Source: Mesolinea sp040770225
GTDB lineage: Bacteria; Chloroflexota; Anaerolineae; Anaerolineales; Anaerolineaceae
Direction of reading: 5' to 3'
Assembly: GCA_040770225.1 (NCBI GenBank)
Contig: JAXGJN010000003.1
Location: 124,001 to 188,000, forward strand
Length of the DNA stretch: 64,000 nucleotides
A program made the position numbers and the translations under genes. The notes under the pieces were generated by a model that did not search any database, was not told where the DNA came from, and was given only the letters and a program-made list of their open reading frames with translations. Below, in pieces: positions 44,723-57,640 of the stretch; position 1 is the first letter of the stretch, and each line of letters begins with the position of its first letter.

Positions 44723-45285
44723 TCTTGCTCCAGCTGGGCTTGAAGGCGCTCCAGCAGCCGGTAGTAACGTTTCTTGACGCGGGTTTCTGGCTCGTGTCGA
44801 ATCTGAGCGATCTGTTTAAAAGGCAGCTCAGCAACCAGGCGCAGTCGGATCAACTCTTGTTCGTCTTCTGTTAGATTTCCGATACCTCGGCGCAAATCCA
44901 GCAACCGATCCCGAGTTTCAGAGGAAATTTGGTGGTTGTTTGAAAAGGAAGAGTTTGTCAGTTCCTCATTCCATTCTTCATGCTGGATATTGTTGTTCCT
45001 GCGGAGATGGTCGATCCCCTTGTTGCGGGCAATTGTGAACAGCCAGCTCACGGCTCTTGCCGGCTCACGCAGGGTGTGCCAAAATTCCCAAGCCGCCACG
45101 AATGTCTGGGAGGTCAGGTCCTCAGCTTCGTGCATATTTTGAACTCGGGCATAATGATAAAGAAAGATCTGCCTGGCGTAAACCTGGTATAGCGAAGGTA
45201 GATCGCTAAACGACGGCGGTCGGGATTCTGCCCTTACTGTTTCATTCTCTTGTTCCGTCAAATTCCACCTTTTCTCTGTGATCAA
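44719..45285 (-). CDS. ECF-type RNA polymerase sigma factor
   Basis: 188 residues. Sigma region 2 at about 28-95 (IFLYHYARVQNMHEAEDLTS, SWLFTIARNKGIDHLRR) and region 4 at about 125-180 (LTEDEQELIRLRLVAELPFK, QIAQIRHEPETRVKKRYYRL). Directs polymerase to a stress regulon, probably including itself. The ATG at 45285 has no ribosome site; a TTG eight codons in (45264) follows AGGTGG and may be the real start. Its last codons overlap the membrane partner gene. Confidence 0.92.
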   Translation of the reverse strand: MITEKRWNLTEQENETVRAESRPPSFSDLPSLYQVYARQIFLYHYARVQNMHEAEDLTSQTFVAAWEFWHTLREPARAVSWLFTIARNKGIDHLRRNNNIQHEEWNEELTNSSFSNNHQISSETRDRLLDLRRGIGNLTEDEQELIRLRLVAELPFKQIAQIRHEPETRVKKRYYRLLERLQAQLEQE

Positions 45286-45590
45286 TTGTAGCTACATATT
45301 TTAAGTCGGGAAAGGTGGGTAGATTGTGACAAATTGCTTTTTGGCTGGATCAATAGTTGTTGGTCATGTTGCGCTTTTCAACCTGACGGGAAGAATGTTT
45401 GCCTAACCTAACCTGACCTCATCCTTTTATCTGTTTACTGAATAGCTTACTGTCAAAAAAAAGAGCGATCAATTCATAAGCGGTTTACAAGAAGACAAAA
45501 ACCCACTATAGGCTTATATTATCGACGTAAGGTTCAAAATCGGAACCCGACCTACACCCTAGGTTTGAGTAGGCAGAAGCCAAAAAACCC

Positions 45591-45890
45591 TTGGAAAAGG
45601 TTGATATCACGCCTGCCCAGGTGGTCTATCTGGATTATTTGGCAAAGCACCCAGACTCACATCTGAGTCAGCTGACTGAAGCCTTGAATTACAAAGCGGC
45701 CAGCGTTAGCGGAATGGTGAGTATTTTAGAGGCAAAAGGAATGGTACGAAAAATGACCGAGCATAACGATGCCAGGGCACTTTTGTTAGCTTTGACAGAA
45801 GAGGGGCAGAATGCAGTAGTTGAGATTAACAAATATCGTAATATGAGGGTTGAAAAGATATCAGAAAAACTAAACGAGCGACATACATGA
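45591..45890 (+). CDS. Short MarR-family winged-helix protein, N-terminally truncated
   Basis: 99 residues. The winged helix is intact (DITPAQVVYLDYLAKHPDSH, YKAASVSGMVSILEAKGMV, wing with TEHNDARALLLALTEEGQ), and a C-terminal helix follows. MarR proteins usually have about 30 more residues in front, forming the first dimer helix; here an in-frame stop lies only 18 bases upstream of the TTG start. No clear ribosome site is seen, so it may be decaying or an unusually small regulator. Its end overlaps a 61-residue membrane gene by four bases. Upstream 45286-45590 holds no gene; a TATATTAT at about 45516 could be a -10. Confidence 0.6.
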   Translation: MEKVDITPAQVVYLDYLAKHPDSHLSQLTEALNYKAASVSGMVSILEAKGMVRKMTEHNDARALLLALTEEGQNAVVEINKYRNMRVEKISEKLNERHT

Positions 45891-46072
45891 CGGCTTTATC
45901 AATAACGCATATCTTGATTGTGGTAATAGTTATCCTGGCTTTCGTGCGACTCTCCATAAATAAACAGGTAAAGGTTGAAAAGAAGCCTCAGCTCCAAAAA
46001 GCTTCAGCAGGAGTCCTGGCACTTAACGCACTGCTTGGCATTTTGGTTATGTTCCTCTCATCCATGATTTGA
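45887..46072 (+). CDS. Small two-helix membrane protein
   Basis: 61 residues with hydrophobic helices at about 4-21 and 41-60, and a basic loop KQVKVEKKPQLQK between them. The ATG overlaps the MarR-type stop (ATGA), so it depends on that gene for translation. Family not recognised. A two-gene unit of a MarR regulator and a small membrane protein suggests a sensor or efflux accessory, but this is only inference. Confidence 0.55.
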   Translation: MTALSITHILIVVIVILAFVRLSINKQVKVEKKPQLQKASAGVLALNALLGILVMFLSSMI

Positions 46073-46129
46073 TTCAGAGGAAGAAAGACAATCAAAGGAT
46101 ACTTGATTTAACCGTTTACATTTTTTTTA

Positions 46130-46186
46130 AAAGCAGCAGACTGTAAAACTCTCGTGCAAGCTCACGTAGACAATCTGCTTTATAAA
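46130..46186 (+). terminator. Possible branched hairpin after the small membrane gene
   Basis: AAAGCAG(CA)GA pairs with TCTGCTTT, with an inner CGTG / CACG stem. It lies in the 273-base stretch before the DAK2-DegV gene, where nothing else is seen. Confidence 0.35.
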
Positions 46187-46345
46187 TTAAGACTATTTAA
46201 CAGGTTTCGATCACAAAGCAGCGGCAGTCAAAGTCGAGAAAAAAAGTAAATTTTTCCAACTCTTGCTAAAAGGTAATTCTATTATACAATTATCTAAATC
46301 AATCATCCTGTTGTGATAATATTCTTCCCTGACGAGGATAATGAC

Positions 46346-48145
46346 ATGCAAATCAATAATGAACCCCTTATTATTTCCAGAATTTTTGACTCTTTACAAC
46401 ACGGATTATCAGCTTTAAAAAAAGATGAGAATTTGTTCAACCGCATCAATGTTTTCCCTGTTGCAGATGCCGATACAGGTACGAACATGCTGTTGACGGC
46501 TGAAGGGCTTATCTCTGAGGTTAATACCAGCAGTTTGAAGGATTTTTTGGACAACCTATCTACCAAGGCACTGTTGAGCGCGAGAGGCAACTCCGGAACG
46601 ATTTTAGCAAGTTTCATTATTGGATTGATCGAAAGCATTCAAAATACTGATTTCCAAAATTTCTCGATCCATGCTCTTTCTGAAAGTATCAACCACGGTG
46701 CTGAGAAGGCCTATTCAGCCGTGGCAGACCCAAAAGAAGGTACTATGCTTTCCGTTATGAAAGGCTGGGGTGAGGGCTTAAAAGACCTAAGTCAGAACCA
46801 AAACGATGTGGTTGAGACCCTTGAAAAATCGTTAGACAGCGCCAAAGGCAGTTTGCTTGCCACGACCCAGCAAATGGAAATTCTGAAAAGCAAAAATCTT
46901 TTGGATGCAGGCGCACTGGCCTTCTATCGATACATCGAAGGTATCGTTCGCACCATCGGACATTCTCATAGGAAAAACGATGCTGCTTATGAAAATCTGA
47001 TCCCAAAAGAAGTTTTGAATTATCACGCAGAAGCTGGTATTGATGAAATTCCAACTTATCGTTATTGCACCGAAGGAGTTATTCACACAACCGGACAAGC
47101 TCAAGCGAGTTTGGAAAGTTTGCGTGAAATCATTCATTCCTATGGCGATTCCCAAGTAGTATCGGACGCCGGTGAAATGATCAAATTCCATGTTCATACT
47201 GATACCCCCTGGGAGGTTTTTGAACACGCCAGTGAACTCGGTTCACTTGTGAGTCAAAAGACTGATGACATGTTGCGTCAGTACAATCTGGAACACAGTG
47301 CTGGTGGTCCACTTGCGATCCTCACTGATTCAGGCTCTGACCTGCCGCAAGAGTTGATTGACTCTCTTGGGATCGATGTGGTGCCTTTAAACATAGTCAT
47401 TGGCGGGCACAGCTATCTTGATCGGGTCGAGCTGAGCACCAAGCAATTTTTTGCGCTTGACGGCAAAAAATCGACCGCTCAGCCTTCCGTTGGTGTTGTG
47501 AAACAGCGGTTGGAAACTTTGCTTGAAAAATATGAGAAAGTTTTGATCATCAGTCTGGCGTCCGCGCTAAGTGGAACGTATCAATCATTTCAACAAGCCA
47601 TAGCGCTTATAAAGGCTGAAGACCGGGTAATGCTGATCGACAGCAAGCAAAACTCAGTTGCACTGGGCTTGATGGTGTTAAATGCTGCCAGAGCCTTGGC
47701 AGCAGGAGAGCCTGTTGAGAAAATTAAAGCGACCGCGGAGGCTCAAGCCGATAAAGCCCACATCTATGTCGCTCTGGACAAGCTTGAATCCATGGTTAAG
47801 TCGGGCAGGGTAAAACCAAACCTGGCGCAGATCCTGGAGTTTGTCAGCGCCAAACCGGTGGTCACTCTTGATGAAAAGGGTGCGGGAGACATGGCAATGA
47901 TCGGCTTTGGGCGCAAGAACCAATTCAATAAACTGATGAAAATCATCGAAAACGACCACAAGAAAAGGAAAATCCAACAATACGCCTTGATCTTTACTGA
48001 CAATGAAAATGTTATAAGGCCGTACCTTGATCGTTTACGCAAGTTGACTGGTCTGGAACCAGTATTTATTAAACAATCCAGCCCAATCTATGCTTTGATG
48101 GCAGGGCACGATGCTCTGGCTATCGGCTATGTAATGGAAAACTGA
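46346..48145 (+). CDS. Fused DAK2 kinase and DegV fatty-acid-binding protein
   Basis: 599 residues. Residues about 1-190 are a DAK2 (FakA-like) nucleotide domain (NRINVFPVADADTGTNMLLT, RGNSGTI, PKEGTMLSVMKG), about 200-305 the FakA middle domain (YCTEGVIHTTGQ, KFHVHTDTPWEVF), and about 320-598 a DegV (FakB-like) domain (AILTDSGSDLP, SQPSVGVV, LIDSKQNSVALGLMVL, KSGRVKP). FakA/FakB normally are separate proteins that phosphorylate exogenous fatty acids for phospholipid synthesis; the fusion would hold donor and carrier together. The ATG at 46346 follows GAGG; a GTG at 46313 has no ribosome site. Confidence 0.88.
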   Translation: MQINNEPLIISRIFDSLQHGLSALKKDENLFNRINVFPVADADTGTNMLLTAEGLISEVNTSSLKDFLDNLSTKALLSARGNSGTILASFIIGLIESIQNTDFQNFSIHALSESINHGAEKAYSAVADPKEGTMLSVMKGWGEGLKDLSQNQNDVVETLEKSLDSAKGSLLATTQQMEILKSKNLLDAGALAFYRYIEGIVRTIGHSHRKNDAAYENLIPKEVLNYHAEAGIDEIPTYRYCTEGVIHTTGQAQASLESLREIIHSYGDSQVVSDAGEMIKFHVHTDTPWEVFEHASELGSLVSQKTDDMLRQYNLEHSAGGPLAILTDSGSDLPQELIDSLGIDVVPLNIVIGGHSYLDRVELSTKQFFALDGKKSTAQPSVGVVKQRLETLLEKYEKVLIISLASALSGTYQSFQQAIALIKAEDRVMLIDSKQNSVALGLMVLNAARALAAGEPVEKIKATAEAQADKAHIYVALDKLESMVKSGRVKPNLAQILEFVSAKPVVTLDEKGAGDMAMIGFGRKNQFNKLMKIIENDHKKRKIQQYALIFTDNENVIRPYLDRLRKLTGLEPVFIKQSSPIYALMAGHDALAIGYVMEN

Positions 48146-48154
48146 GAGGAAATA

Positions 48155-48544
48155 ATGGAAAACATTAAGACATTTTTAGTCGCTTTTGCCGTCTTTTTAG
48201 GCATTGACATGCTCTGGCTGACAGTCATAGCTTCGAAATTTTACAAATCTCAAATTGGGCATTTAATGGCTGACAAGGCCAAACTGCTACCGGCAGCCAT
48301 CTTCTATATAATATTCATCGCTGCTATGGTTTACTTTGTGATCGTGCCGGCTCTGGAGCATCAGAACATGGCACAGCTCCTCTTGAGCGCAGCCATCTTT
48401 GGTTTTGTGACCTATGCCACATACGACCTGACAAACATGGCGACTCTCAAAGATTGGCCGCTACTTGTAACGGTTGTCGATCTGGCTTGGGGCACATTTA
48501 TCTCGCTCGCGGTTTCAGTGATAACGTACTTGATCCGAAAATGA
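48155..48544 (+). CDS. DUF2177 membrane protein
   Basis: 129 residues, four membrane helices. Matches DUF2177 by FLGIDMLWLTVIASKFYKSQ near the start, ATYDLTNMATLKDWP in the third loop and VVDLAWGTFIS in the last helix. Function unknown. GAGGAAAT precedes the ATG. The end overlaps the DUF1295 gene by four bases, a pairing often found in bacteria. Confidence 0.85.
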   Translation: MENIKTFLVAFAVFLGIDMLWLTVIASKFYKSQIGHLMADKAKLLPAAIFYIIFIAAMVYFVIVPALEHQNMAQLLLSAAIFGFVTYATYDLTNMATLKDWPLLVTVVDLAWGTFISLAVSVITYLIRK

Positions 48545-49320
48545 TCATCCAATACTTACTCCTCCTATTGTTGGTGCCGGTAGCGGCGTTTTCACTGGCT
48601 TATTTAATTGCCAGACTTACCGGCAAAGTAACCTTTTTGGATGCCGCCTGGGGCATTGGGTTTGTGTTGATCGCCTGGGTCAGTTATTTTGCCTTTTCTA
48701 CCCGGGAACTTCCCAATCTGCTGGTGAGCCTGGCTGTAAGCCTGTGGGGGCTGCGGCTTGCCTGGTATGTCGTAAAAAGGATTGCAAAAACTGGCGAAGA
48801 TAAGCGTTACCAAAAGATATTGGCAGGCTACGGTGAAAACGCACAAACCAAGGCTTTTTTACGCCTGTTCATGCTTCAGGCTGTGCTTCAATACCTCGTT
48901 TCAGCAGCAATCTTACGAATGAATTATATTGACTCAAAACCGGTCGGAATCACAACCTGGGTTGGGATAGTCGTTTTCACGATTGGATTCTTGTATGAAG
49001 CGGTGGCAGACAGCCAGTTGGCTGGCTTCAAGCGCGATCCGAAAAACAAGGGCAAAATTTTGCAATCCGGGTTGTGGAAATCGAGCCGGCACCCCAACTA
49101 TTTTGGCGAAAGCCTGGTCTGGTTTGGCTTGTCGGCAATGAGCCTTGGCTACCCCTGGGGGTGGCTGGCTCTGATCAGCCCAGCCGTGATCACCTATCTG
49201 CTTTTGTTTGTTTCGGGTATCCCAATTCAGGAAAAAGGCAAGAATCAGAACCCGGCATGGCGGGAGTACGCGGATAAAACCCCGAAATTTGTGCCTTTTA
49301 TTGGCTCGAAGAAATATTGA
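48541..49320 (+). CDS. DUF1295 membrane protein (steroid-reductase-like fold)
   Basis: 259 residues with about six or seven helices. Motifs: TFLDAAWGIGFV near residue 35, LWGLRLAWYVVKR, and the C-terminal GLWKSSRHPNYFGESLVWFG with GIPIQEKGKNQNPAWREY, shared with steroid 5-alpha-reductase/ICMT-like membrane enzymes. Substrate unknown. ATGA overlap with DUF2177 indicates coupling. Upstream extensions in frame would lie inside DUF2177. Confidence 0.87.
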   Translation: MIIQYLLLLLLVPVAAFSLAYLIARLTGKVTFLDAAWGIGFVLIAWVSYFAFSTRELPNLLVSLAVSLWGLRLAWYVVKRIAKTGEDKRYQKILAGYGENAQTKAFLRLFMLQAVLQYLVSAAILRMNYIDSKPVGITTWVGIVVFTIGFLYEAVADSQLAGFKRDPKNKGKILQSGLWKSSRHPNYFGESLVWFGLSAMSLGYPWGWLALISPAVITYLLLFVSGIPIQEKGKNQNPAWREYADKTPKFVPFIGSKKY

Positions 49321-49527
49321 TTTGATGCTGTTTACTGTCCATATGCTATAGCCTTATAGCAGGCAGGAGCATGGTAAACCAAGTGTGGTAATCTCATCCG
49401 AGTCTGCTTAATATAAGGCGCTTCGTTTCTATTTGTGTGTCTGTTGTGATTGGGCTATCACTTCATGTGAACCCCGAAACACCTACAAAAACGGAAAACG
49501 AGTTTTAAAAATTGGTCTAAAAAAGCC
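49321..49527. other. Non-coding stretch before the rRNA promoters
   Basis: No gene seen. It holds one structured segment, 49329-49379, with outer arms GTTTAC / GTAAAC and an inner hairpin GCTATA-gcct-TATAGC, which could stop transcription from the DUF1295 gene. Confidence 0.4.
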
Positions 49528-49854
49528 TTGACTTAATTTTTGGTTTGCCTATAATACTTCCTTGCGCCCAGAAATGGGCAGTATGAACCTTCAAAAAAGA
49601 AGAACCCGAATTGAGCAAACAGTACGAATTTGTACGAATCGCGAAATTCATCCTTGACAAAGAGTTTAGAATCGTCTATACTAATTGTTCCAAGGTGCTA
49701 CATCAAATGACTGCGCCGTGAGGTGGAGTTATTTACAACAAAATAGCTTGGGTCTGAGAGATCTAAATGAAAGAGCCTTTTGCCGGCTGAGTTTGTGAGC
49801 CGGTGATTTTGTCTGAAAAAAAGGCTTGACAAGAAAAATAGTTTCAATTAGAAT
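49528..49854 (+). promoter_or_regulatory. Three tandem rRNA promoters
   Basis: P1: TTGACT (49528-49533), 16 bp, TATAAT (49550-49555). P2: TTGACA (49654-49659), 17 bp, TATACT (49677-49682). P3: TTGACA (49826-49831), 17 bp, TAGAAT (49849-49854). All are near consensus. P3 starts only about 20 bases before the 16S processing stem. Confidence 0.85.
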
Positions 49855-49880
49855 TCGCTCTCTTGAAGTCAGAACCTTAA

Positions 49881-49901
49881 CAACTGAAAAGTGATAGGAA
49901 G
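49881..49901 (+). other. 16S precursor processing stem, 5' arm
   Basis: CAACTGAAAAGTGATAGGAAG can pair with the segment at 51649-51669 in 19 of 21 positions, closing a loop around the 16S. This is the usual RNase III target of a pre-rRNA. Confidence 0.8.
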
Positions 49902-49989
49902 AAATGCAAGACAATTAATAAAGGTAAGAAATACAAGCCTCGTTAATGAAATTTCCGTAAAAGATGAAAACACCGTAAGGTGATAAATT

Positions 49990-51501
<1,512 letters not shown>

Positions 51502-51648
51502 ATGGAGATCTGAGCCAATGCCTGTGGGCTGCGGTTCTACTTCAAAGAGATAAAAATCCAATACCTCGTAAAAGAGGGAATCGCTCTATAACGGTGAAAC
51601 AAGAGCGTCGTTAGTGAGATTGTACAATCCGGAAAAAAGAGTTTTCAA

Positions 51649-51669
51649 CTTCCTGTCACTTTTGAGTTG
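51649..51669 (+). other. 16S precursor processing stem, 3' arm
   Basis: Partner of 49881-49901, just before tRNA-Ile. Only two mismatches across 21 bases. Confidence 0.8.
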
Positions 51670-51684
51670 CTAAGGCTGGCTCAA

Positions 51685-51758
51685 GGGCCTTTAGCTCAGT
51701 TGGTTAGAGCGCGCCTCTGATAAGGGCGAGGTCTCAGGTCCGAGTCCTGAAAGGCCCA
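51685..51758 (+). tRNA. tRNA-Ile (anticodon GAU)
   Basis: Acceptor GGGCCTT / AAGGCCC, D-arm GCTC / GAGC, anticodon stem CGCCT / GGGCG with loop CTGATAA, T-stem TCAGG / CCTGA. The T-loop reads TCCGAGT, so position 55, almost always U, is C. CCA is not encoded. Lies in the 16S-23S spacer. Confidence 0.95.
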
Positions 51759-51780
51759 CTCATTAACAACAGAGTACCTT

Positions 51781-51853
51781 GGGGATGTAGCTTAGTCGGG
51801 AGAGCGCCTCCTTTGCAAGGAGGAGGTCAGGGGTTCGAGTCCCCTCATCTCCA
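51781..51853 (+). tRNA. tRNA-Ala (anticodon UGC)
   Basis: Acceptor GGGGATG / CATCTCC (one G-U), anticodon loop TTTGCAA, T-arm AGGGG-TTCGAGT-CCCCT, discriminator A. CCA not encoded. Second spacer tRNA, the common Ile-Ala order. Confidence 0.96.
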
Positions 51854-52050
51854 CTGCAAAAGCAACGGAGGGTTGCCATAGGATGGAAGGATCCAAATGG
51901 ATTTTGATCTTTCCATCATCTGACAACAGATGAAATAGCACATTAATAATCGAATATCATTTGTAAGACGTATGAAACGCAATCTGCGATGATTTGTGAA
52001 TCATACAAAAAAGTAAACAATTAATAGCGAATGCTTGAAAAAGCATCGAT

Positions 52051-52064
52051 TTCTCCGCATCACG
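52051..52064 (+). other. 23S precursor processing stem, 5' arm
   Basis: TTCTCCGCATCACG pairs perfectly over 14 bases with CGTGATGCGGAGAA at 55031-55044, enclosing the 23S. Confidence 0.85.
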
Positions 52065-52065
52065 T

Positions 52066-55030
<2,965 letters not shown>

Positions 55031-55114
55031 CGTGATGCGGAGAACTCGGTGCTTATTCAAAGACCGCTATGGTTTTACAAATGATGTTCGTTTACTTGAG
55101 ATAAGAAATTTGTC

Positions 55115-55232
55115 TCTTGGTGATACTAGCGATGAGGGTACACCCGGTAACATCCCGAACCCGGAAGTTAAGCTTATCAGCGCCGATGGTACTTGGGGGG
55201 CAGCCCCCTGGGAGAGTAGGTCATTGCCAAGA
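55115..55232 (+). rRNA. rrf: 5S ribosomal RNA
   Basis: 118 bases closed by TCTTGGTGA / TTGCCAAGA. Internal landmarks: CACCCGGTAACATCCCGAAC, GGAAGTTAAGC and CTGGGAGAGTAGGTC. Followed by GAGAC and a T-run that should terminate the operon. Confidence 0.95.
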
Positions 55233-55329
55233 GACTTTTTTCATTTAATTTTCTGATTTCTTACTCTAGGGTCAGCATTCGCTTTGCTCGAGAGTAGGTC
55301 ATTGCCAAGAGACTTTTTTTATTTAATTC
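55212..55329 (+). repeat. Duplicated 3' end of 5S rRNA with its terminator
   Basis: The 39 bases at 55212-55250 (5S tail, T-run and flank) recur at 55290-55328 with one difference inside the T-run. The second copy has no rest of 5S in front of it. The two T-runs may give a double terminator. Confidence 0.85.
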
Positions 55330-55336
55330 TCTCTCT

Positions 55337-55371
55337 GTCATCGCGAACGCCGCAGGCGTGTGGCGATCTGC
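55337..55371 (+). repeat. Dispersed GTCATCGCGA repeat, forward copy
   Basis: Begins GTCATCGCGAACGCC and ends GTGGCGATCTGC, with a palindromic middle. A copy in opposite orientation lies at 55596-55631. Confidence 0.6.
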
Positions 55372-55478
55372 TTAATGATTTTGATTAAAGCGATTTTCAT
55401 GTTCCGAGAAAGTGTTGCGATCACATATCCGGATATTCGCCTTCATTTTGCTTCCAATGGAGTCTACGTGCCTATTTT

Positions 55479-55559
55479 CACCCCCTCCAGCCCTGTCGAG
55501 GGCGGAGGTCGAAGATCCGTATCGCGTAGCGATGCGGAGTAGGGGGATTGAGGGGGTGG
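55479..55559. repeat. REP-like palindromic repeat, second member
   Basis: Outer arms CACCCCCTC / GAGGGGGTG. Inside are hairpins GCCCT-gtcg-AGGGC and CCGTATCGC-GTA-GCGATGCGG, with the shared core GGTCGAAGATCC and GGAGTAGGGGG. Relative to the copy at 20289, the second stem differs in both arms, yet the GTA loop is kept. Confidence 0.65.
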
Positions 55560-55595
55560 ATACCTATTATGCAGTTTTTCTGACTAACGTGGATA

Positions 55596-55631
55596 CAGAT
55601 CGCCACGGTAGCCGTGCTCCCTCGCGATGAC
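55596..55631 (-). repeat. Dispersed GTCATCGCGA repeat, inverted copy
   Basis: CAGATCGCCAC at one end and TCGCGATGAC at the other are the reverse complement of the ends of 55337-55371. The two face each other around the REP-like element. Apart from these, the 545 bases between 5S and the protease gene hold no gene. Confidence 0.6.
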
Positions 55632-55777
55632 GAATCTGGATCGTCGCATTCGTAGCCCACAGATAACTAGGCAGCTGAGACGGATCAGGTTTTGTACAAA
55701 TCTGCCCGATAATTGTCCATATACATTATAATGCCGATAAACAAGCGATAATTCCAACATTCGACCCGGAGGACTCA

Positions 55778-57385
55778 ATGCGTAACCGTATATTCGTAAT
55801 TCTACTAATTCTCTCAATTGTTTTGTCCGCTTGCTCCAAACCAGCCGCCACCGTTGAAATTCCAACTGCAGAGCCAACCTCTGTTGTAATTATCGAAGAT
55901 CCAACCACAGACACCGCAACAAACGCAGTAAAAAGTATCGAGGAGGCAAAAAGCGCCACGATCCAGATTCAAGCGGAAGGGTCCTTTGTTGACCCGGAGT
56001 TTGGTCAGCTGTTGAACACTGCCGGTCGCGGCTCTGGCTTCATTATTGACCCCAGTGGTATTGCGGTGACCAATAATCATGTGGTCACTGGTTCGGCCCT
56101 CATCAAAGTTTGGGTGGGCGGGAGCACCAAACCATTAAATGCCCGAATTCTTGGTGTTTCAGAATGTTGGGACCTGGCAGTAATTGATATCGAAGGCGAT
56201 GGTTTCCCCTATTTTGATTGGTACAATGGCAATACCGACCCGGGGGTCGAGGTCTATTCTGCCGGTTTTCCGTTGGGAGATCCTGAATATACCCTCACAA
56301 AAGGCATCATTTCAAAAGCTAATGCCAGTGGAGAAACCAGTTGGGCTTCCGTGGATGCGGTGATTGAACATGATGCTCGTATCCGCAGTGGAAACTCAGG
56401 TGGACCATTGCTCTCAACCGATGGTAAAGTGATCGGCATCAATTATGCTGGTTCGGACCAATTTGATACCAATTATGCGATCAAGGCAGAGATAGCTCAA
56501 TCAATAATCGCCAAGCTCGAATCTGGCGTTGATTTTGAATCAATTGGCGTGAACGGCAGTGCGGTATCCAATGAGGATAGAAGTCTCACCGGAATTTGGG
56601 TTGCCAGCGTCAAATCAGGCTCACCTGCCGACAAAGCTGGTATCAAAGGTGGAGATATCATCACCAAGTTGGAAGGTCTTGTGCTGGCAACCGACGGAAC
56701 CATGTCGGACTATTGTGACATCTTGCGCACTCGCTCTGCTAGCGATACTTATTCTCTCGAGGTCCTGCGGTTTTCCACCGAGGAATTCTTGGAAGGGCAG
56801 ATCAATGGACGAACACTCGAGCAATCCGTTTCGTTTGCGCAGCAGATTTCAGAGCAATCTGACGTAACACCCGAAGCTGCCGCTGTGACAACGACCGGTG
56901 ATTACGTTACCGTTCAGGATAACGAAGGTGCAATCCAGGTTGATATCCCGGCGGAGTGGACCCAGGTCGATGGCAGTGTATGGGTAGGCGGCGATACCAC
57001 CTACGGAGCATCGATAACTGCCTCGGCCGATTTGGAAGCCTTTACCTATGGCTATTACCAGCCCGGCGTTTTTTTTGCCGCATCTGACGAGATTGCCAAG
57101 TTGGGGGGCTATGTGCAGTTATTGGACGTATACCGCGATAGTTATATGACGGATTGTGAACTCGCTGACCGCTACGATTATGAAGACAGTGCTTTCGAGG
57201 GTAAGTATGACCTTTTTACCAATTGTCTCGGTGAGGGAAACGTACTCATGATCCTATCAGCCCGACCGATCAGCGACCCGTCAGCCTATTTAGTCTTGCT
57301 AATAGTCAACATGATTTCAGATTCTGATTTTGATGCTCTGGACCAAATATTGGCAACCTTTGATGTTGTTGGATATCTACCCTAA
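55778..57385 (+). CDS. Trypsin-like serine protease lipoprotein with PDZ domain and extra C-terminal domain
   Basis: 535 residues. Lipobox LSAC (Cys19), short linker, then a chymotrypsin-fold domain with His in TNNHVVTG, Asp in CWDLAVID, Ser in RSGNSGGPL (about residues 50-245). One PDZ domain (about 265-355) includes SPADKAGIKGGDIITKL. The last 170 residues form another domain with VQDNEGAIQVDIPAEWTQVD that I do not recognise; it recalls secreted accessory domains in Anaerolineae proteases. HtrA-like quality control outside the membrane is the likely role. The gene stands alone. Confidence 0.88.
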   Translation: MRNRIFVILLILSIVLSACSKPAATVEIPTAEPTSVVIIEDPTTDTATNAVKSIEEAKSATIQIQAEGSFVDPEFGQLLNTAGRGSGFIIDPSGIAVTNNHVVTGSALIKVWVGGSTKPLNARILGVSECWDLAVIDIEGDGFPYFDWYNGNTDPGVEVYSAGFPLGDPEYTLTKGIISKANASGETSWASVDAVIEHDARIRSGNSGGPLLSTDGKVIGINYAGSDQFDTNYAIKAEIAQSIIAKLESGVDFESIGVNGSAVSNEDRSLTGIWVASVKSGSPADKAGIKGGDIITKLEGLVLATDGTMSDYCDILRTRSASDTYSLEVLRFSTEEFLEGQINGRTLEQSVSFAQQISEQSDVTPEAAAVTTTGDYVTVQDNEGAIQVDIPAEWTQVDGSVWVGGDTTYGASITASADLEAFTYGYYQPGVFFAASDEIAKLGGYVQLLDVYRDSYMTDCELADRYDYEDSAFEGKYDLFTNCLGEGNVLMILSARPISDPSAYLVLLIVNMISDSDFDALDQILATFDVVGYLP

Positions 57386-57407
57386 CTCAAATTTACACGT
57401 AAAGAAT

Positions 57408-57446
57408 AGAACTGGCTGACTGGAAAGTTAGCCAGTTCTGTTTTAT
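57408..57446. terminator. Terminator hairpin after the protease gene
   Basis: Stem AGAACTGGCT / AGCCAGTTCT, extended by GAC/GTT inside the loop, followed by gttttatt. Lies between convergent genes; the rest of 57447-57640 holds no gene. Confidence 0.75.
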
Positions 57447-57640
57447 TCCAGCATTCTTTCTTGGTCTGCGGATCATGAAAGGCTTTTGACCGTTTGGTCT
57501 CTAATTTAATAATCATATGGAATCAGAAAAAACGACCGTAAAAACAATTTCGAACTCTTCAATTGCGATGATTCGGCTGGCGACTATTCCTCATTAGTCT
57601 CACCATGATCAAATTTATCCCCCAGGGATGCCCACGGTTT

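Noticed and set aside
45541..45590. tRNA-like 3' fragment upstream of the MarR-type gene
   Set aside because: A TTCAAAATC-like loop can be seen, but no matching acceptor or other arms exist.
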